Positions 17,435 to 27,576 are shown, counted from the stretch's first letter. The stretch is DNA of 64,000 nucleotides from Calothrix sp. PCC 7716 (GCF_019977735.1 NZ_AP025018.1:5026580-5090579); one strand, 5' to 3'. Numbers and translations are program-made. Notes: a model not told the origin generated them from the sequence alone.

Positions 17435-19240
17435 TTATTTCCAACCTAAAAGCTTTAACCAAGGAACTACTAAATAATGACTTATAGCTAGATAAAAGCT
17501 GTTGAAAATACCTAGTAAGCTAAAAAAGATAACTTTAGGCGCCAGTTGAGATGCTTCTGTAGAGAGTAGAAAGTTGAATAAGCTAGGTGACAAAATACCA
17601 AGATTAATTAGTAAAGCAAAAGTTAAGGCTGTACCGAAAGCGCTAGTTAGTGCATGAACTATATGATGACTACGTAGTCCTAAACCAAGAGTTAGCAAAG
17701 AAACCGCGATTAATATTAACCCCATTAATCCTTCGGCTGTAACTGAGTAAGCGAAATTCGCATTAGGTACACTAATACTAGCTAATACTACCCATCCTAA
17801 ACCGTAGCCAATAATACTTGTAATTAAAGCGATGAAGTAACGGCGCCTTTGTCCAAATGCACCGCTAATAGTTAGTGCCCATGAAGTTCCTAAGCCAGCA
17901 ACCGCGAATAATATTATTTCTGACCCTGATACATTGCTTGTATTAGTCAACACACCTGGTAGTTGGTTAGCAATATATACAGAAAGTTGTTTTCCCCAGA
18001 TGGTATTATTCGCGAGTAGTAAACCAACGATTGTACCAATACAGGCGCCAATTGCAGCTAGGAGCATTGCCCAAGTAGTACTAAGACAAGCGAGAATAGT
18101 ATTAATAAAAGTCTTGACTGTAAAAAGTACTGTTTGAGAAGTAGCTTGTGCGAATGCAGTAGTTATTTGTACGCTTGTACCTTTTAACCGTTGCCAGAAG
18201 TTAGATAACGGTGATGCGGTGTTATTAACTTGATGAGTAATTTGAGTAAATTTTTTCTGAACGTTTTGCCCAACCTGAGAAAATAATGATAGAGCAGGCG
18301 CCGCTTGAGAAATACTAGCGAGTCTTTTTTGAATAATGGTAGCGGATGCAGGACGAGAGCGGGCATCGTATTTAACCATTTCGTCGAGTAAATCGCCCAA
18401 TTTGGGTTTAACGTCAACTAAATGGCGCCAGCGTAACTCTCCTGTAACAGGGTCTTCTAAATCTGCTGGGTTTTTTCCAGTAAGTAATTCTATCATCGTT
18501 CGGCCAAGCGCATAAAAATCGGCTTGAGGTCCAACTAAGCCACCAGTTAGCTGTTCTGGGGGACTATAACCCGAAGAAAACAACCGCGTTGAGCGACTAG
18601 GAAACCGCAACAATGCCGAACTAACTTGCTTGACTCCACCAAAGTCAATTAACACTAGCTGGTCTCCACGTACTGCCCCACGAGAAAAGGCGCCAGTACG
18701 TAGCATAATATTAGAGGGTTTAATATCACGATGGATAATTTTACGGGAATGCAAGTGATTTAAAATATCAATCGCTTGCAGCAGCCAGTTGAGTACTAAT
18801 ACTTGAGGACAACCTTGTGGGTAGTGCTTTTGAATTTCCTCTAGCGTCAACCCATGAATTTTTTCCATCACCAAACATGGCAGTTTGCGAGGTTTGGGGT
18901 GTGAGAACTCAACTTGAAAATGCCCGCAAATATCAATAATCGGAACTCCAGGGTGTTCAAGATTACATAATATTTCTGCTTCTTGTACAAACAGTTCGAG
19001 TGCTTTAGGTGAATCTTCGATTAAGACTTTTAGAACCTTTTCGGTTTGCGCTATTGTATCCCAAACCGTATAAATTTGGGCAAATCCACCAGAACCTAGG
19101 GTTTGCAATGGCACATAACGTTCAAGTAGCTGTAGATTGGCGCCACAGCTATTGCAAAACTTATTACCCCAAGGTTGCGGATAGGGACGCAAACAATCAG
19201 GATTTATACAATGAATCGCACTCTTGTTTACCTGGGACAC
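17435..19240 (-). CDS. Zinc-ribbon Ser/Thr protein kinase with multi-pass membrane C-terminus
   Basis: The 601-residue protein starts with a four-Cys zinc ribbon (CINPDC...CNSCG, residues about 11-35), followed by a Hanks-type kinase domain (about 43-310). The domain has GSGGFAQIY (P-loop), LKVL lysine, HRDIKPSNIM catalytic loop, IDFGG (DFG), and SSGYSPPEQL/ADFYALG activation segment and helix F motifs. A linker and five to six hydrophobic segments (about 380-595) follow. This is a common cyanobacterial architecture, anchoring the kinase to a membrane. Substrates are unknown. It is divergent from the methyltransferase gene and not obviously part of either metabolite cluster. Confidence 0.92.
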   Translation of the reverse strand: MSQVNKSAIHCINPDCLRPYPQPWGNKFCNSCGANLQLLERYVPLQTLGSGGFAQIYTVWDTIAQTEKVLKVLIEDSPKALELFVQEAEILCNLEHPGVPIIDICGHFQVEFSHPKPRKLPCLVMEKIHGLTLEEIQKHYPQGCPQVLVLNWLLQAIDILNHLHSRKIIHRDIKPSNIMLRTGAFSRGAVRGDQLVLIDFGGVKQVSSALLRFPSRSTRLFSSGYSPPEQLTGGLVGPQADFYALGRTMIELLTGKNPADLEDPVTGELRWRHLVDVKPKLGDLLDEMVKYDARSRPASATIIQKRLASISQAAPALSLFSQVGQNVQKKFTQITHQVNNTASPLSNFWQRLKGTSVQITTAFAQATSQTVLFTVKTFINTILACLSTTWAMLLAAIGACIGTIVGLLLANNTIWGKQLSVYIANQLPGVLTNTSNVSGSEIILFAVAGLGTSWALTISGAFGQRRRYFIALITSIIGYGLGWVVLASISVPNANFAYSVTAEGLMGLILIAVSLLTLGLGLRSHHIVHALTSAFGTALTFALLINLGILSPSLFNFLLSTEASQLAPKVIFFSLLGIFNSFYLAISHYLVVPWLKLLGWK

Positions 19241-19397
19241 AACTGTTTAAGAGACACTAGCTTAGTTGATTGTACTAAACACAGGGTAACGCGAACTGTG
19301 TCTCATTAACTATTGTTAAGCTTTTACAGGTATTGACGAGAAGGCAAAAATAAATAGAAAGTAAATTAATGTAAAATTTTGACGCGGAGAAATAGAT

Positions 19398-20438
19398 TTG
19401 TTAGGGACGAATTCGGCATCAAATAGACTTGCTAAGATGATTTATGGCTATTGGCAAAGCCAGTGTCTTTACATAGCAACAAATTTAGGTATACCTAACC
19501 TGTTACAGTCAGGGGCAATGACTGTGGAAGCTATAGCAGAAAAAACTTCGACAAAAGTAGAAACTCTTTATGTTCTTCTTCGTGCTTTAGCTCATCTAGG
19601 TGTGTTTGCGGAAAAACCTGGGCGTATATTTGCTGCAACAGAACTCTCAGAACTCCTGGTTACAGATGCAGAGCCAAGTTTAGGACATTTTCTGTTACAT
19701 ATTGCAGAACCTAGTATGTGGGATGCCTGGAGAGAATTAGGTGGTGCGCTGAAAACAGGAGAAGTCGCTTTTGAAAGGGCACATGGCAAAAATTTCTACG
19801 AGTTTTTCATGTCGGAAAACCCCGATAGTAAAAATTTGTTCAACAATGCCATGAGCTATTTAACGAATCAAGCAATTGATTCACTGTTTGAGGTTTATGA
19901 CTTCGGTCAATTTGATACAGTTATGGATGTTGGAGGCAATCGAGGTTCACTGATTGCCCATATTGTCAAGAAATTTGGTTGTAAAGGTATACTATTCGAC
20001 CTTCCACATGAAGTTGAGATAGCTCCTGCTTTTCTTGCAAGTCAAGGAATTGACACTGATGCTGTGCAAGTTATTGGTGGAAATGCTTTAGAGGAGTTAC
20101 CAAAAGGTGCTTCGGCAATTGTTATGAAGTATTTCTTGTCTGTATTTAACGTTGAAAACGCGCGTCAAGTCATTACTCGGTGTAGAGAAGCTCTGCCTCC
20201 ACAAGGTAAGGTTATACTTCTACAAACACTTGTTCCACCTCGTGGGGCGCCAGTAGAATATCCAGATGGAACTATCCCAGGTCTTGCCGCAGTTCAAATG
20301 ATGGTGACAAATCCAGGGGGTTATTGGCGCACGGAAGAAGAATATAAGGAGTTGTTTAGTACCAGTGGTTTTCAACTAGAACAAGTGATTCACACAGGAA
20401 CTAGCCTGACAGTGATGGAATTTAGCAAAAAGTCTTGA
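19398..20438 (+). CDS. SAM-dependent O-methyltransferase (acetylserotonin/plant OMT-like)
   Basis: The 346-residue protein has an N-terminal winged-helix dimerisation domain (MIYGYWQSQCLYIATNLGIPNLL, then MTVEAIAEKTSTKVETLYVLLRALAHLGVFAE) and a C-terminal Rossmann domain. Visible Rossmann motifs are FDTVMDVGGNRGSLIAHI (SAM binding), GILFDLPHEVE, and IVMKYFLSVFNVENARQVITRCREALPPQGKVILLQ. The substrate is not predictable. The start is TTG at 19398 with GGAG about 8 bases upstream, since the first internal ATG (19437) would cut into the helical domain. It ends with a strong terminator and is probably the first gene of the NRPS-containing cluster. Confidence 0.85.
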   Translation: MLGTNSASNRLAKMIYGYWQSQCLYIATNLGIPNLLQSGAMTVEAIAEKTSTKVETLYVLLRALAHLGVFAEKPGRIFAATELSELLVTDAEPSLGHFLLHIAEPSMWDAWRELGGALKTGEVAFERAHGKNFYEFFMSENPDSKNLFNNAMSYLTNQAIDSLFEVYDFGQFDTVMDVGGNRGSLIAHIVKKFGCKGILFDLPHEVEIAPAFLASQGIDTDAVQVIGGNALEELPKGASAIVMKYFLSVFNVENARQVITRCREALPPQGKVILLQTLVPPRGAPVEYPDGTIPGLAAVQMMVTNPGGYWRTEEEYKELFSTSGFQLEQVIHTGTSLTVMEFSKKS

Positions 20439-20445
20439 GCATCTT

Positions 20446-20478
20446 ATAAACCCGGTTTCTTTGCGAAACCGGGTTTAT
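20446..20478 (+). terminator. Rho-independent terminator after the O-methyltransferase
   Basis: A perfect 14-bp stem (ATAAACCCGGTTTC, 20446-20459, and its complement at 20465-20478) with a 5-base loop is followed by a T-rich stretch. The stem belongs to the AGAAACC/GGTTTCT repeat family, so an intergenic repeat here doubles as a terminator. Confidence 0.85.
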
Positions 20479-20698
20479 TTTTATCATATTTTTAGATTTT
20501 TGATGATTTTTCTTTTGGAAATCATTAAAAATAGCTATAAATGTAGTTAATTACCTCTGTTGACAGATTTTTTTTTATGTGTTGCACTCGGACAATTGTA
20601 ATAAAATGTAATAATTATGACATTATATATTTGTACGCCTAAAAAAGCGACAAAGTAGCAAGGAATACAAATACATTTGATAATCTAATTGGAAATTA

Positions 20699-21670
20699 AT
20701 GCTCAAGGTTAAATCGAAACTCCCCGGCGAACAACTATTCGCATCACCAACGACCGTAGCACTTGCTTCTTTGTTACTTAGCTTAGTAGCTCTATCTTTC
20801 TCGCCAATTTTGATCCGTTTGAGCGAAGGTGAACTAGGCCCTAACGCTACAATTTTTAATCGCTTTTGGATATCTACTGTCGCTTTTGTGCTGTGGAATC
20901 AATTTACAGCAGCACGCGGGCAACTGTCGGGTAGTCAACCGAATTTACCGCAACGTTACACAATCCGGCAAATCTTGCTCTTGATTGGAGTTGGAGTTGT
21001 AATGTTTGCCACTCTTGCTCTTTGGGCTTGGTCTTTAGCTCACACCAGCGTCGCGAACTCTACCCTTATGCATAATTTGGCGCCACTTTTTACGGTTTGT
21101 GGGGGGTGGTTGATTTGGGGAAAACGCTTTGATAGTAAATTTCTTAGCGGTATGTTCGTAGCAATAATAGGAGCTTGCCTCTTGGCATACCATGATTTTA
21201 CCGAAGCCGCGACTGACAAACTCCAAGGAGATTTGGCGGCAATACTATCAGCCGTTTTTCTTGGCTTATACCCACTTTTAGTAGAGCAACTACGAACTCA
21301 CTTGAGTCCGGTAGTTATTATGACTTGGTGTTCTGCAATTGGCACGGTTTTGCTTTTTCCTATCGTCATACTTACAGAAGGTCAGGTTTTTCCCCATTCG
21401 TTGCATGAATGGATTTACGTAATTTCACTAGCATTGATATGCCAAATACTAGGGCTGGGACTTTACGCATATTCACTCAATTGGTTAACTTCAGGATTTG
21501 TTTCCTTATGCGATTTGTTTGTTCCTGTTCTTAGCACCCAAGAAGCTTGGGTGATTTTTTCGGAAAGTCCTAGCTGGGTTACTTTGGTCAGTTTTGGTGT
21601 AATTTTGGTAGGGGTATGTATAACTTCAACTAGCCAATCTGCTATTAAAACAGAAGCAGAATCAGCCTAG
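20699..21670 (+). CDS. DMT superfamily EamA-type transporter
   Basis: The 323-residue protein has ten predicted membrane helices in two EamA halves (about 18-155 and 170-310), with the usual LSFSPILIRLSEGELGPNATIFNRFW and SVANSTLMHNLAPLFTVCGGWLIWGKRF motifs. EamA proteins export small metabolites or amino acid derivatives across the inner membrane. It is on the same strand as, and 76 bases before, the dioxygenase gene, so it may export the product of this cluster. The start ATG at 20699 overlaps no other gene. The sequence gives no substrate. Confidence 0.85.
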   Translation: MLKVKSKLPGEQLFASPTTVALASLLLSLVALSFSPILIRLSEGELGPNATIFNRFWISTVAFVLWNQFTAARGQLSGSQPNLPQRYTIRQILLLIGVGVVMFATLALWAWSLAHTSVANSTLMHNLAPLFTVCGGWLIWGKRFDSKFLSGMFVAIIGACLLAYHDFTEAATDKLQGDLAAILSAVFLGLYPLLVEQLRTHLSPVVIMTWCSAIGTVLLFPIVILTEGQVFPHSLHEWIYVISLALICQILGLGLYAYSLNWLTSGFVSLCDLFVPVLSTQEAWVIFSESPSWVTLVSFGVILVGVCITSTSQSAIKTEAESA

Positions 21671-21745
21671 TGGAGGTATGGAAATTGGAACGATTAAAGT
21701 TATTATTTTATTAACTGGTGCATTTTTTAGCTTTACAGTATAAAC

Positions 21746-22927
21746 ATGCAAAATCTTCCAATTTCTATCTCGAAAGACGTAAAATTCAGGTTTTTACGAG
21801 ATGACGAAAAAACATACAGCACCTCGGAAAAGGAACTACCTTTGGTAATTGAGCCAGTGCAAGAAAAATCTTTTGCACATCTCTTACGATTACTGGGTGA
21901 AAATGGCGCCGAGTTTAATAAACAGCTAGATAAATACGGTGCCGTTTTGTTTCGAGGATTTGAAGTTGAGGATGGTAATCAATTTCAGAAAGTTTTAGAA
22001 TTATTGAATATTCAGTTAGAGTCAGCTTACCACTTTGGTAGCGCTCATCGTGTACGAATAACTGATAAAGTCTTCACTTCTTCAGAAGCTCCACCAGATA
22101 CCATTATTGCTCCTCACAATGAACTGAATATGGTACCTTGGCGCCCTAATGTGCTTGCTTTCTTTTGTCAAGTACAGCCAGACGTATATGGCGAAACTCC
22201 AATAATAAATACAGAAAAACTATTTAATGAGTTATCTCCGAGTTTACAGCACAAAATTGCCAATTATCCGCAGCGATTTGTGCGATATGTTCCTGAACAT
22301 CTACTAGGATTAGTCTTTGAGGGACTATCGAAAGAGGAAATTACCAAACTTCTTACTGAGCAAGAATTTGATTTTAATTGGGAAGAAGATGGCTCTTTAA
22401 ATTTTGAGTGTTCTTATATTACCTTATTTAGTCATCCAAGAACGAGCCGACTTTGCTTTTGCCTTAGCATTGTTGATTGTTTAGTAAGTAGAGAGTGGTA
22501 TAAAAACATTAGGCAACGGTATCCATTTGGCAAAAGGCTTTATTATAATTGGCTACCAGCTTCGTTGTACAAACAATATCAGCAAAGATTAACAACGGCA
22601 GCGACTGTTGTTGATGGTTCGCAAAAACGAACCAGTACACTTAATGCGTATTTTGTCAATGGTGATAATGAATGTACTACAATAACCGAAGCAGAAGCAA
22701 AAGAATTAGGAAAAGCTGAATGGAAAAATGCAGCCATTTTTCAATGGAAGCAAGGGGATATTCTTCTCATTGATAACCTACAAGTTGCTCATAGTAGACT
22801 CAATACTGCACAGAAGCGAAAGATACTTACAGCTTTTGGAAACATGTGTAACATTCGCAATATGATCAACCCAGCTACTCTTGCTCTAACTTCAGCAAAG
22901 GAATTAGAAGCCAGCAAAAAATTGTAA
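21746..22927 (+). CDS. TauD/TfdA-family Fe(II)/2-oxoglutarate dioxygenase
   Basis: The 393-residue protein has the facial triad HNE (PHNELNMVPWRPNVLAFFCQ; family HxD/E, about residue 130) and a distal His in LLIDNLQVAHSRL (about 351), with GAVLFRGFEVED near the N-terminus as in SyrP/clavaminate synthase-like members. These enzymes hydroxylate or desaturate amino acids, often carrier-bound in NRPS pathways. Its neighbourhood with an NRPS supports a tailoring role. The 3' end overlaps the convergent transporter gene by 53 bases. Hydroxylation of glycine or of an attached group is inference only. Confidence 0.85.
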   Translation: MQNLPISISKDVKFRFLRDDEKTYSTSEKELPLVIEPVQEKSFAHLLRLLGENGAEFNKQLDKYGAVLFRGFEVEDGNQFQKVLELLNIQLESAYHFGSAHRVRITDKVFTSSEAPPDTIIAPHNELNMVPWRPNVLAFFCQVQPDVYGETPIINTEKLFNELSPSLQHKIANYPQRFVRYVPEHLLGLVFEGLSKEEITKLLTEQEFDFNWEEDGSLNFECSYITLFSHPRTSRLCFCLSIVDCLVSREWYKNIRQRYPFGKRLYYNWLPASLYKQYQQRLTTAATVVDGSQKRTSTLNAYFVNGDNECTTITEAEAKELGKAEWKNAAIFQWKQGDILLIDNLQVAHSRLNTAQKRKILTAFGNMCNIRNMINPATLALTSAKELEASKKL

Positions 22928-24098
22928 ATATAGCACTGATGATGACAAGAACGTAAACTGGAGTGCCCCAACCATATAAGTAACCTCCTAAAATGGGGCC
23001 TGGTTGTCTAACTATTTGATACACTGACATTAGTATTGCATAAGTGGCGCCTTCTACCCCAACAGGACAAGACCTTGCTGCAATTTCTAACACACCCAGC
23101 ATGGCTATCATCGAAAAAAATCCAAAAAATACACTAACCAACATAGCGCTTTGTGCATTAGTTATGAACAATAAACCAATTGTAGAGGCCGCTGTAAACC
23201 CAATTGCTAAATTTAACAGCAGTTTTCGCGAAATTCTAAAGGCAAAGATACCAAACATGAAGGCGCCGATACCATTAGACAAAGCTTCAAATGTACCCAA
23301 AATACCTATAAATTGAGAGTCAAAATTCAAAGCATCCTTGTAGTAATAAACAAGGTAATTTACTAGCGTTGGCACAAGAGTAAACTGAAGGCAAGCAATA
23401 AAAGCTATAACAGTAAGAAAACGTCGTGATTTTACTGCCAACCAAACAGCTTTTAAATTATTTTTAACCGGAACAGTGTTAGGCTCCTTTTTTTCACCTG
23501 CAAGTAATATGAAGGTTGCAACTAAACCAATCAATGGTACAATTGCAGTAAATATAAACGCCATCGATAAATTAGAATTTTGAGCAAACCAGCCGCCAAC
23601 AAAATACAGTAGAGCTTGACCAAAACTTAAAGAAGTCCATTGAATTGCCTGTAAGCGAGCAGTATTGTTTAAAATTCGACCCTGAACGACCATTATTTTA
23701 TCTGTCAGTACGTCGCTAAAAGCTATAAAAAAATTAACTAAAATTAAACTAACCGCCAGCACCCAATATGTGTTAACTTGAAATATACCTAACCCGAATA
23801 AGACAGCAAAGGTTAGCGCATAGCAAATAAAAAAGTAGCTTTTGAACTGGTAGCCAAATAATGAAACAGCATCTCCAATCATTCCGTAAATTGGTCTAAC
23901 TAACCAAGGAGAGAAAATTAGACTGCTAAAGGTTGCTAACTGCGCTGGTGAAAGTCCAAGGTTATCTTTGAGATAAATGGTCAGCGGAAGACCGAAAAGT
24001 CCTGGATTACATCCGTAAGTTTGAATTAAGTAAAACAGAACCATGATGCCAATAAGTTGGTGTATTGTCATCGAATCTTGCCTAGTAGTGTTGGACAT
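22875..24098 (-). CDS. Major facilitator/BT1-like transporter
   Basis: The 407-residue protein has about 12 membrane helices. Family features include GLFGLPLTIYLKDNLGLSPAQLATFSSLIFSPWLVRPIYGMIGDAVSLFG, which resembles the folate-biopterin transporter (BT1) branch of the MFS, and a central loop with KKEPNTVPVKN. The start ATG at 24098 is preceded by an AGGTGA RBS. It is divergent from the NRPS (75 bases between starts, so a shared promoter region) and overlaps the dioxygenase gene at its 3' end. The likely role is import or export of the cluster metabolite or a precursor. Confidence 0.82.
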   Translation of the reverse strand: MSNTTRQDSMTIHQLIGIMVLFYLIQTYGCNPGLFGLPLTIYLKDNLGLSPAQLATFSSLIFSPWLVRPIYGMIGDAVSLFGYQFKSYFFICYALTFAVLFGLGIFQVNTYWVLAVSLILVNFFIAFSDVLTDKIMVVQGRILNNTARLQAIQWTSLSFGQALLYFVGGWFAQNSNLSMAFIFTAIVPLIGLVATFILLAGEKKEPNTVPVKNNLKAVWLAVKSRRFLTVIAFIACLQFTLVPTLVNYLVYYYKDALNFDSQFIGILGTFEALSNGIGAFMFGIFAFRISRKLLLNLAIGFTAASTIGLLFITNAQSAMLVSVFFGFFSMIAMLGVLEIAARSCPVGVEGATYAILMSVYQIVRQPGPILGGYLYGWGTPVYVLVIISAIFTIFCWLLIPLLKLEQE

Positions 24099-24172
24099 TA
24101 GTCACCTGAAAAAATAGTTACCTGATTTAATTAAGCCATTAAACTTTATAATATATTAAATTCGTTAGCAGC

Positions 24173-27100
24173 GTGACGCTGAAAGCATCAATTTCTATGT
24201 CTTCTATGTCAAAACTTCAAGCATATTGGGAAAAACATCTATCCGGAGAATTACCTTTACTCGAATTTCCTACTAATTTACCTCGTTCTACTAAAAAATA
24301 TAATTGCGCTTCTTATAAGTTTGTAATCAATAATAAACTAACTGCGTTACTTAAACAACTGGCAAAGAATGAAGGTGTCAGCATTGATAACGCTTTGTTA
24401 GCAGCATTTAAAGTTTTGCTTTATCGTTACACAAGTGAGAAAGAAATTATTGTTGGTTTGCTACTCACTAAGCTTATTTCTAACGTAGTTGTTTCAAAAG
24501 ATTTGATTTCGGAAACGACCTCATTTAAAACCTTTTTGAGCCAAGTTAGTCATACTGTTTCAGAAATAAGCGAGTATCAAGATTATCCCTTTGCTTCATT
24601 GATAAAGCAATTGCAGTCAAAGTCTAGTTCAAGCCATTTACCCATTTGTCAAGCTTTATTTACTTACCAACTTGAACTAGAGTACCAGAAATCACCCCAG
24701 GATAATATACAATTCGATTTATGCTTGGAAGTTATCGAGACTTCTGGTTCACTACTGTGTAACTTTAAATACAACAGTAATTTGTTAGACAAAGTAACAG
24801 TTGCTCAGTTCAGCGAACATTTTCAAAAGCTACTGGAAAGTATTGTATCAAATCCAGAACAAGCAGTAGCTCAGTTATCATTGTTGAGTGAGAGGGAACG
24901 AGACGAAATACTGGTAGAGTGGAACGCAACTAAAAAGGATTATGATTTTACAACTCTTCATCAATTAATAGAGGCACAGGTCGAGCGAACACCAGATGCA
25001 GTAGCGGTTTCATTTGCTTCTAAAGAGCTTACTTACCGTACACTAAACTGCTGTGCAAATCAACTAGCACACTATTTACAAACACTAGGAGTTAAACCAG
25101 GGGTATTAGTTGGTATTTGCGTTGAGCGTTCTTTAGAAATGGTAGTAGGACTTTTGGCTATCCTTAAAGCAGGCGCCGCTTACCTACCTTTAGACCCAGG
25201 TTATCCACAAGAACGTTTAGAATTGATATTATCTGATTCTCAGGCGCCAGTATTGCTGACTGATAATATAAAGTTATTTTGTGATGATAAACATAGAAAA
25301 GTAATTTGTTTGCAAACACACCAAGAACATATTGCTACCTATAGCCAAGAAAATTTGGCGCCATGTGCAACCGCCGAAAATCTGGCATATGTTATTTACA
25401 CCTCTGGTTCAACTGGCAAACCGAAAGGAGTAGAAATTCCTCATCGCGGTGTGGTAAACTTTCTAAAATCGATGCAGCATGAACCTGGAATTACAGCATC
25501 AGATGTACTATTGGCAGTTACTACAGTATCATTTGACATTGCCGCTTTAGAGTTATATTTACCTTTAATTACTGGTGCAAAGGTAGTATTAGCTAGCCGA
25601 GAAATTGCTAGTGATGGTAGGCGCCTGTTAGAGCTAATAAATAGTAGTGGTGCAACGATAATGCAAGCCACACCAGCAAGTTGGCGAATGTTACTCGCAA
25701 CTGGATGGAATGGTTCTGAGCGATTAAAAATTCTTTGTGGTGGTGAAGGTTTAACAAGTGAGTTAGCGCTGCATTTATTAGACAAAGGTAAATCAGTATG
25801 GAATTTATATGGACCGACTGAAACTACTATTTGGTCAACTGTTTGTAAAGTCGAAGCTGATAAATTATCTCATGCTCTAATCCCTATCGGTCGTCCCATT
25901 GCCAACACACAAATTTATATATTAGATGAGCATCTGCAACCAGTACCAATAGGAGTTAGCGGCGAATTATATATAGGTGGTGCAGGAGTTGCGCGTGGTT
26001 ATCTTAACCGTCCTGATTTAACTAGCGAAAGGTTTATTGCTAACCCTTTATTACCAGGTTCGCGTTTTTATAAAACTGGAGACTTAGCTCGTTATCTGCA
26101 TGATGGTACTATTGAATACATTAATAGAATAGACAACCAAGTAAAAATTCGGGGTTTTCGGATTGAACTAGGGGAAATAGAAAACGCTCTATCTGCTCAT
26201 CCAGAAGTGCGAGAAGCAGTTGTGATTACTCGTTGCGAACAATCATCAGAAAAACAAATAGTAGCTTATATTACTACTAATTGCGAACCTACTCCAGGCA
26301 AGTTGCGTGATTTTTTAAGACAAAAGCTACCAGATTACATGATACCCGCAGCTTTTGTGGTATTAGAGGCATTACCTTTAACACCGAGTGGAAAAGTAAA
26401 CCGTCGTGCTTTGCCAAAGCCAACAGCTTCAAGCTTTAGCCAACACGATGAATTTATCGCACCGCGCAATGACACCGAACAGAGACTCGCAAAAGTGTGG
26501 TCAGAGATTTTAAACATTCAACCAATAGGTATTAAAGATAACTTCTTTGAAATTGGTGGAAGTTCTCTTTCAGCAATATTTTTGATAGCAGCGATTAGGC
26601 AGCAGTTTGGTAGGGAATTACCGATTTCAACACTCCTTACAAATCCTACCATTGAAGAGTTTGCTGTACTTCTTAATAGCACAGATACTTTTGATAACTC
26701 CCTCCTAATTCCCATCCAGCCCAAAGGTAACAAGGCGCCATTTTTCTGCGTACATCCCGCAGGTGGTCATGTTATGAGCTACTTGAAGTTAGCACATTAT
26801 TTAAGTAACAACCAACTAAGTAACGACCAACCATTTTATGGCTTACAAGCACAAGGGTTTAATGGAGAAGAACCTTTAACGCGCGTCGAGGATATGGCTC
26901 TTGTATATATTGAAGCTATTCAGAAATTTCAGCCAAATGGGCCATATTATATTGGTGGATGGTCATTTGGAGGAGTTGTGGCATATGAAATGGCGCAGCA
27001 ATTACACAAAATGGGACATGAAGTCTCTTTGTTAGCAATAATAGACTCCTATGTTCCAATTGTCTTAGATAAGAATAAGAAAATTGACGCTCCTTATTTA

Positions 27101-27526
27101 GTTGGCGCCCTTTCGAGGTATTTTGGTGGAATGTTAGGTCAAGATAATTTGGTAAACAGTAATGAAATGAAGCACTTGGATGCTGAGGAACAAATCGACT
27201 ACATCCTTGACAAAGCAGTAGAAGCCAAAATATTACCACCATCAAATCAAAGCCAACAAAACAGACGCATCGTCGATGTATTAGTTGGCACCCTAAAAGC
27301 AACTTATTCGTATATCAAACAGCCATACCCAGGAAAAGTCACTGTATTCAGAGCTAAAGAAAAGCATATTATGGCGCCTGACCCAACTCTCGTATGGGTA
27401 GAATTTTTCTCTATCATGGAGGCAGAAGATATAACAATCATTGATGTTCCTGGTAATCACTACACATGCGTCTTGGAACCTCATGTACAAGTGTTAGCAG
27501 AACGCTTAAAATCACATTTGGCGTAG
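24173..27526 (+). CDS. Single-module NRPS: half C domain, A (glycine code), T, TE
   Basis: The protein has 1117 residues. Residues about 12-235 match only the second half of a condensation domain (LQAYWEKHLSGELPLLEFP, ALLAAFKVLLYRYTSEKEI). The HHxxxDG catalytic motif is absent. The adenylation domain (about 250-745) has YTSGSTGKPKG, NLYGPTET, YKTGDLARY and SGKVNRRALP. Reading the ten specificity positions by hand gives DILQLGLIWK, the published glycine-type code. The carrier site is IGGSSLS (about 795). The thioesterase (about 860-1117) has GWSFGG, IIDS and GNHYT as a likely Ser-Asp-His triad. GTG at 24173 is the longest start, and ATGs at 24197 and 24206 are possible. Codon and GGCGCC use match the neighbours. 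Confidence 0.92.
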   Translation: MTLKASISMSSMSKLQAYWEKHLSGELPLLEFPTNLPRSTKKYNCASYKFVINNKLTALLKQLAKNEGVSIDNALLAAFKVLLYRYTSEKEIIVGLLLTKLISNVVVSKDLISETTSFKTFLSQVSHTVSEISEYQDYPFASLIKQLQSKSSSSHLPICQALFTYQLELEYQKSPQDNIQFDLCLEVIETSGSLLCNFKYNSNLLDKVTVAQFSEHFQKLLESIVSNPEQAVAQLSLLSERERDEILVEWNATKKDYDFTTLHQLIEAQVERTPDAVAVSFASKELTYRTLNCCANQLAHYLQTLGVKPGVLVGICVERSLEMVVGLLAILKAGAAYLPLDPGYPQERLELILSDSQAPVLLTDNIKLFCDDKHRKVICLQTHQEHIATYSQENLAPCATAENLAYVIYTSGSTGKPKGVEIPHRGVVNFLKSMQHEPGITASDVLLAVTTVSFDIAALELYLPLITGAKVVLASREIASDGRRLLELINSSGATIMQATPASWRMLLATGWNGSERLKILCGGEGLTSELALHLLDKGKSVWNLYGPTETTIWSTVCKVEADKLSHALIPIGRPIANTQIYILDEHLQPVPIGVSGELYIGGAGVARGYLNRPDLTSERFIANPLLPGSRFYKTGDLARYLHDGTIEYINRIDNQVKIRGFRIELGEIENALSAHPEVREAVVITRCEQSSEKQIVAYITTNCEPTPGKLRDFLRQKLPDYMIPAAFVVLEALPLTPSGKVNRRALPKPTASSFSQHDEFIAPRNDTEQRLAKVWSEILNIQPIGIKDNFFEIGGSSLSAIFLIAAIRQQFGRELPISTLLTNPTIEEFAVLLNSTDTFDNSLLIPIQPKGNKAPFFCVHPAGGHVMSYLKLAHYLSNNQLSNDQPFYGLQAQGFNGEEPLTRVEDMALVYIEAIQKFQPNGPYYIGGWSFGGVVAYEMAQQLHKMGHEVSLLAIIDSYVPIVLDKNKKIDAPYLVGALSRYFGGMLGQDNLVNSNEMKHLDAEEQIDYILDKAVEAKILPPSNQSQQNRRIVDVLVGTLKATYSYIKQPYPGKVTVFRAKEKHIMAPDPTLVWVEFFSIMEAEDITIIDVPGNHYTCVLEPHVQVLAERLKSHLA

Positions 27527-27572
27527 GGTGGGCACTGCCCTACTATCCCATCGTAGGGTGGGCACTGCCCAC
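27523..27572. repeat. Two GGTGGGCACTGCCC-type repeats between convergent NRPS and ATP-grasp genes
   Basis: Two copies of CGTAGGGTGGGCACTGCCC lie in the 50-base gap between the two stops. The second forms a complete hairpin (GGTGGGCA/TGCCCACC) and could terminate transcription both ways. Confidence 0.6.
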
Positions 27573-27576
27573 CTTA

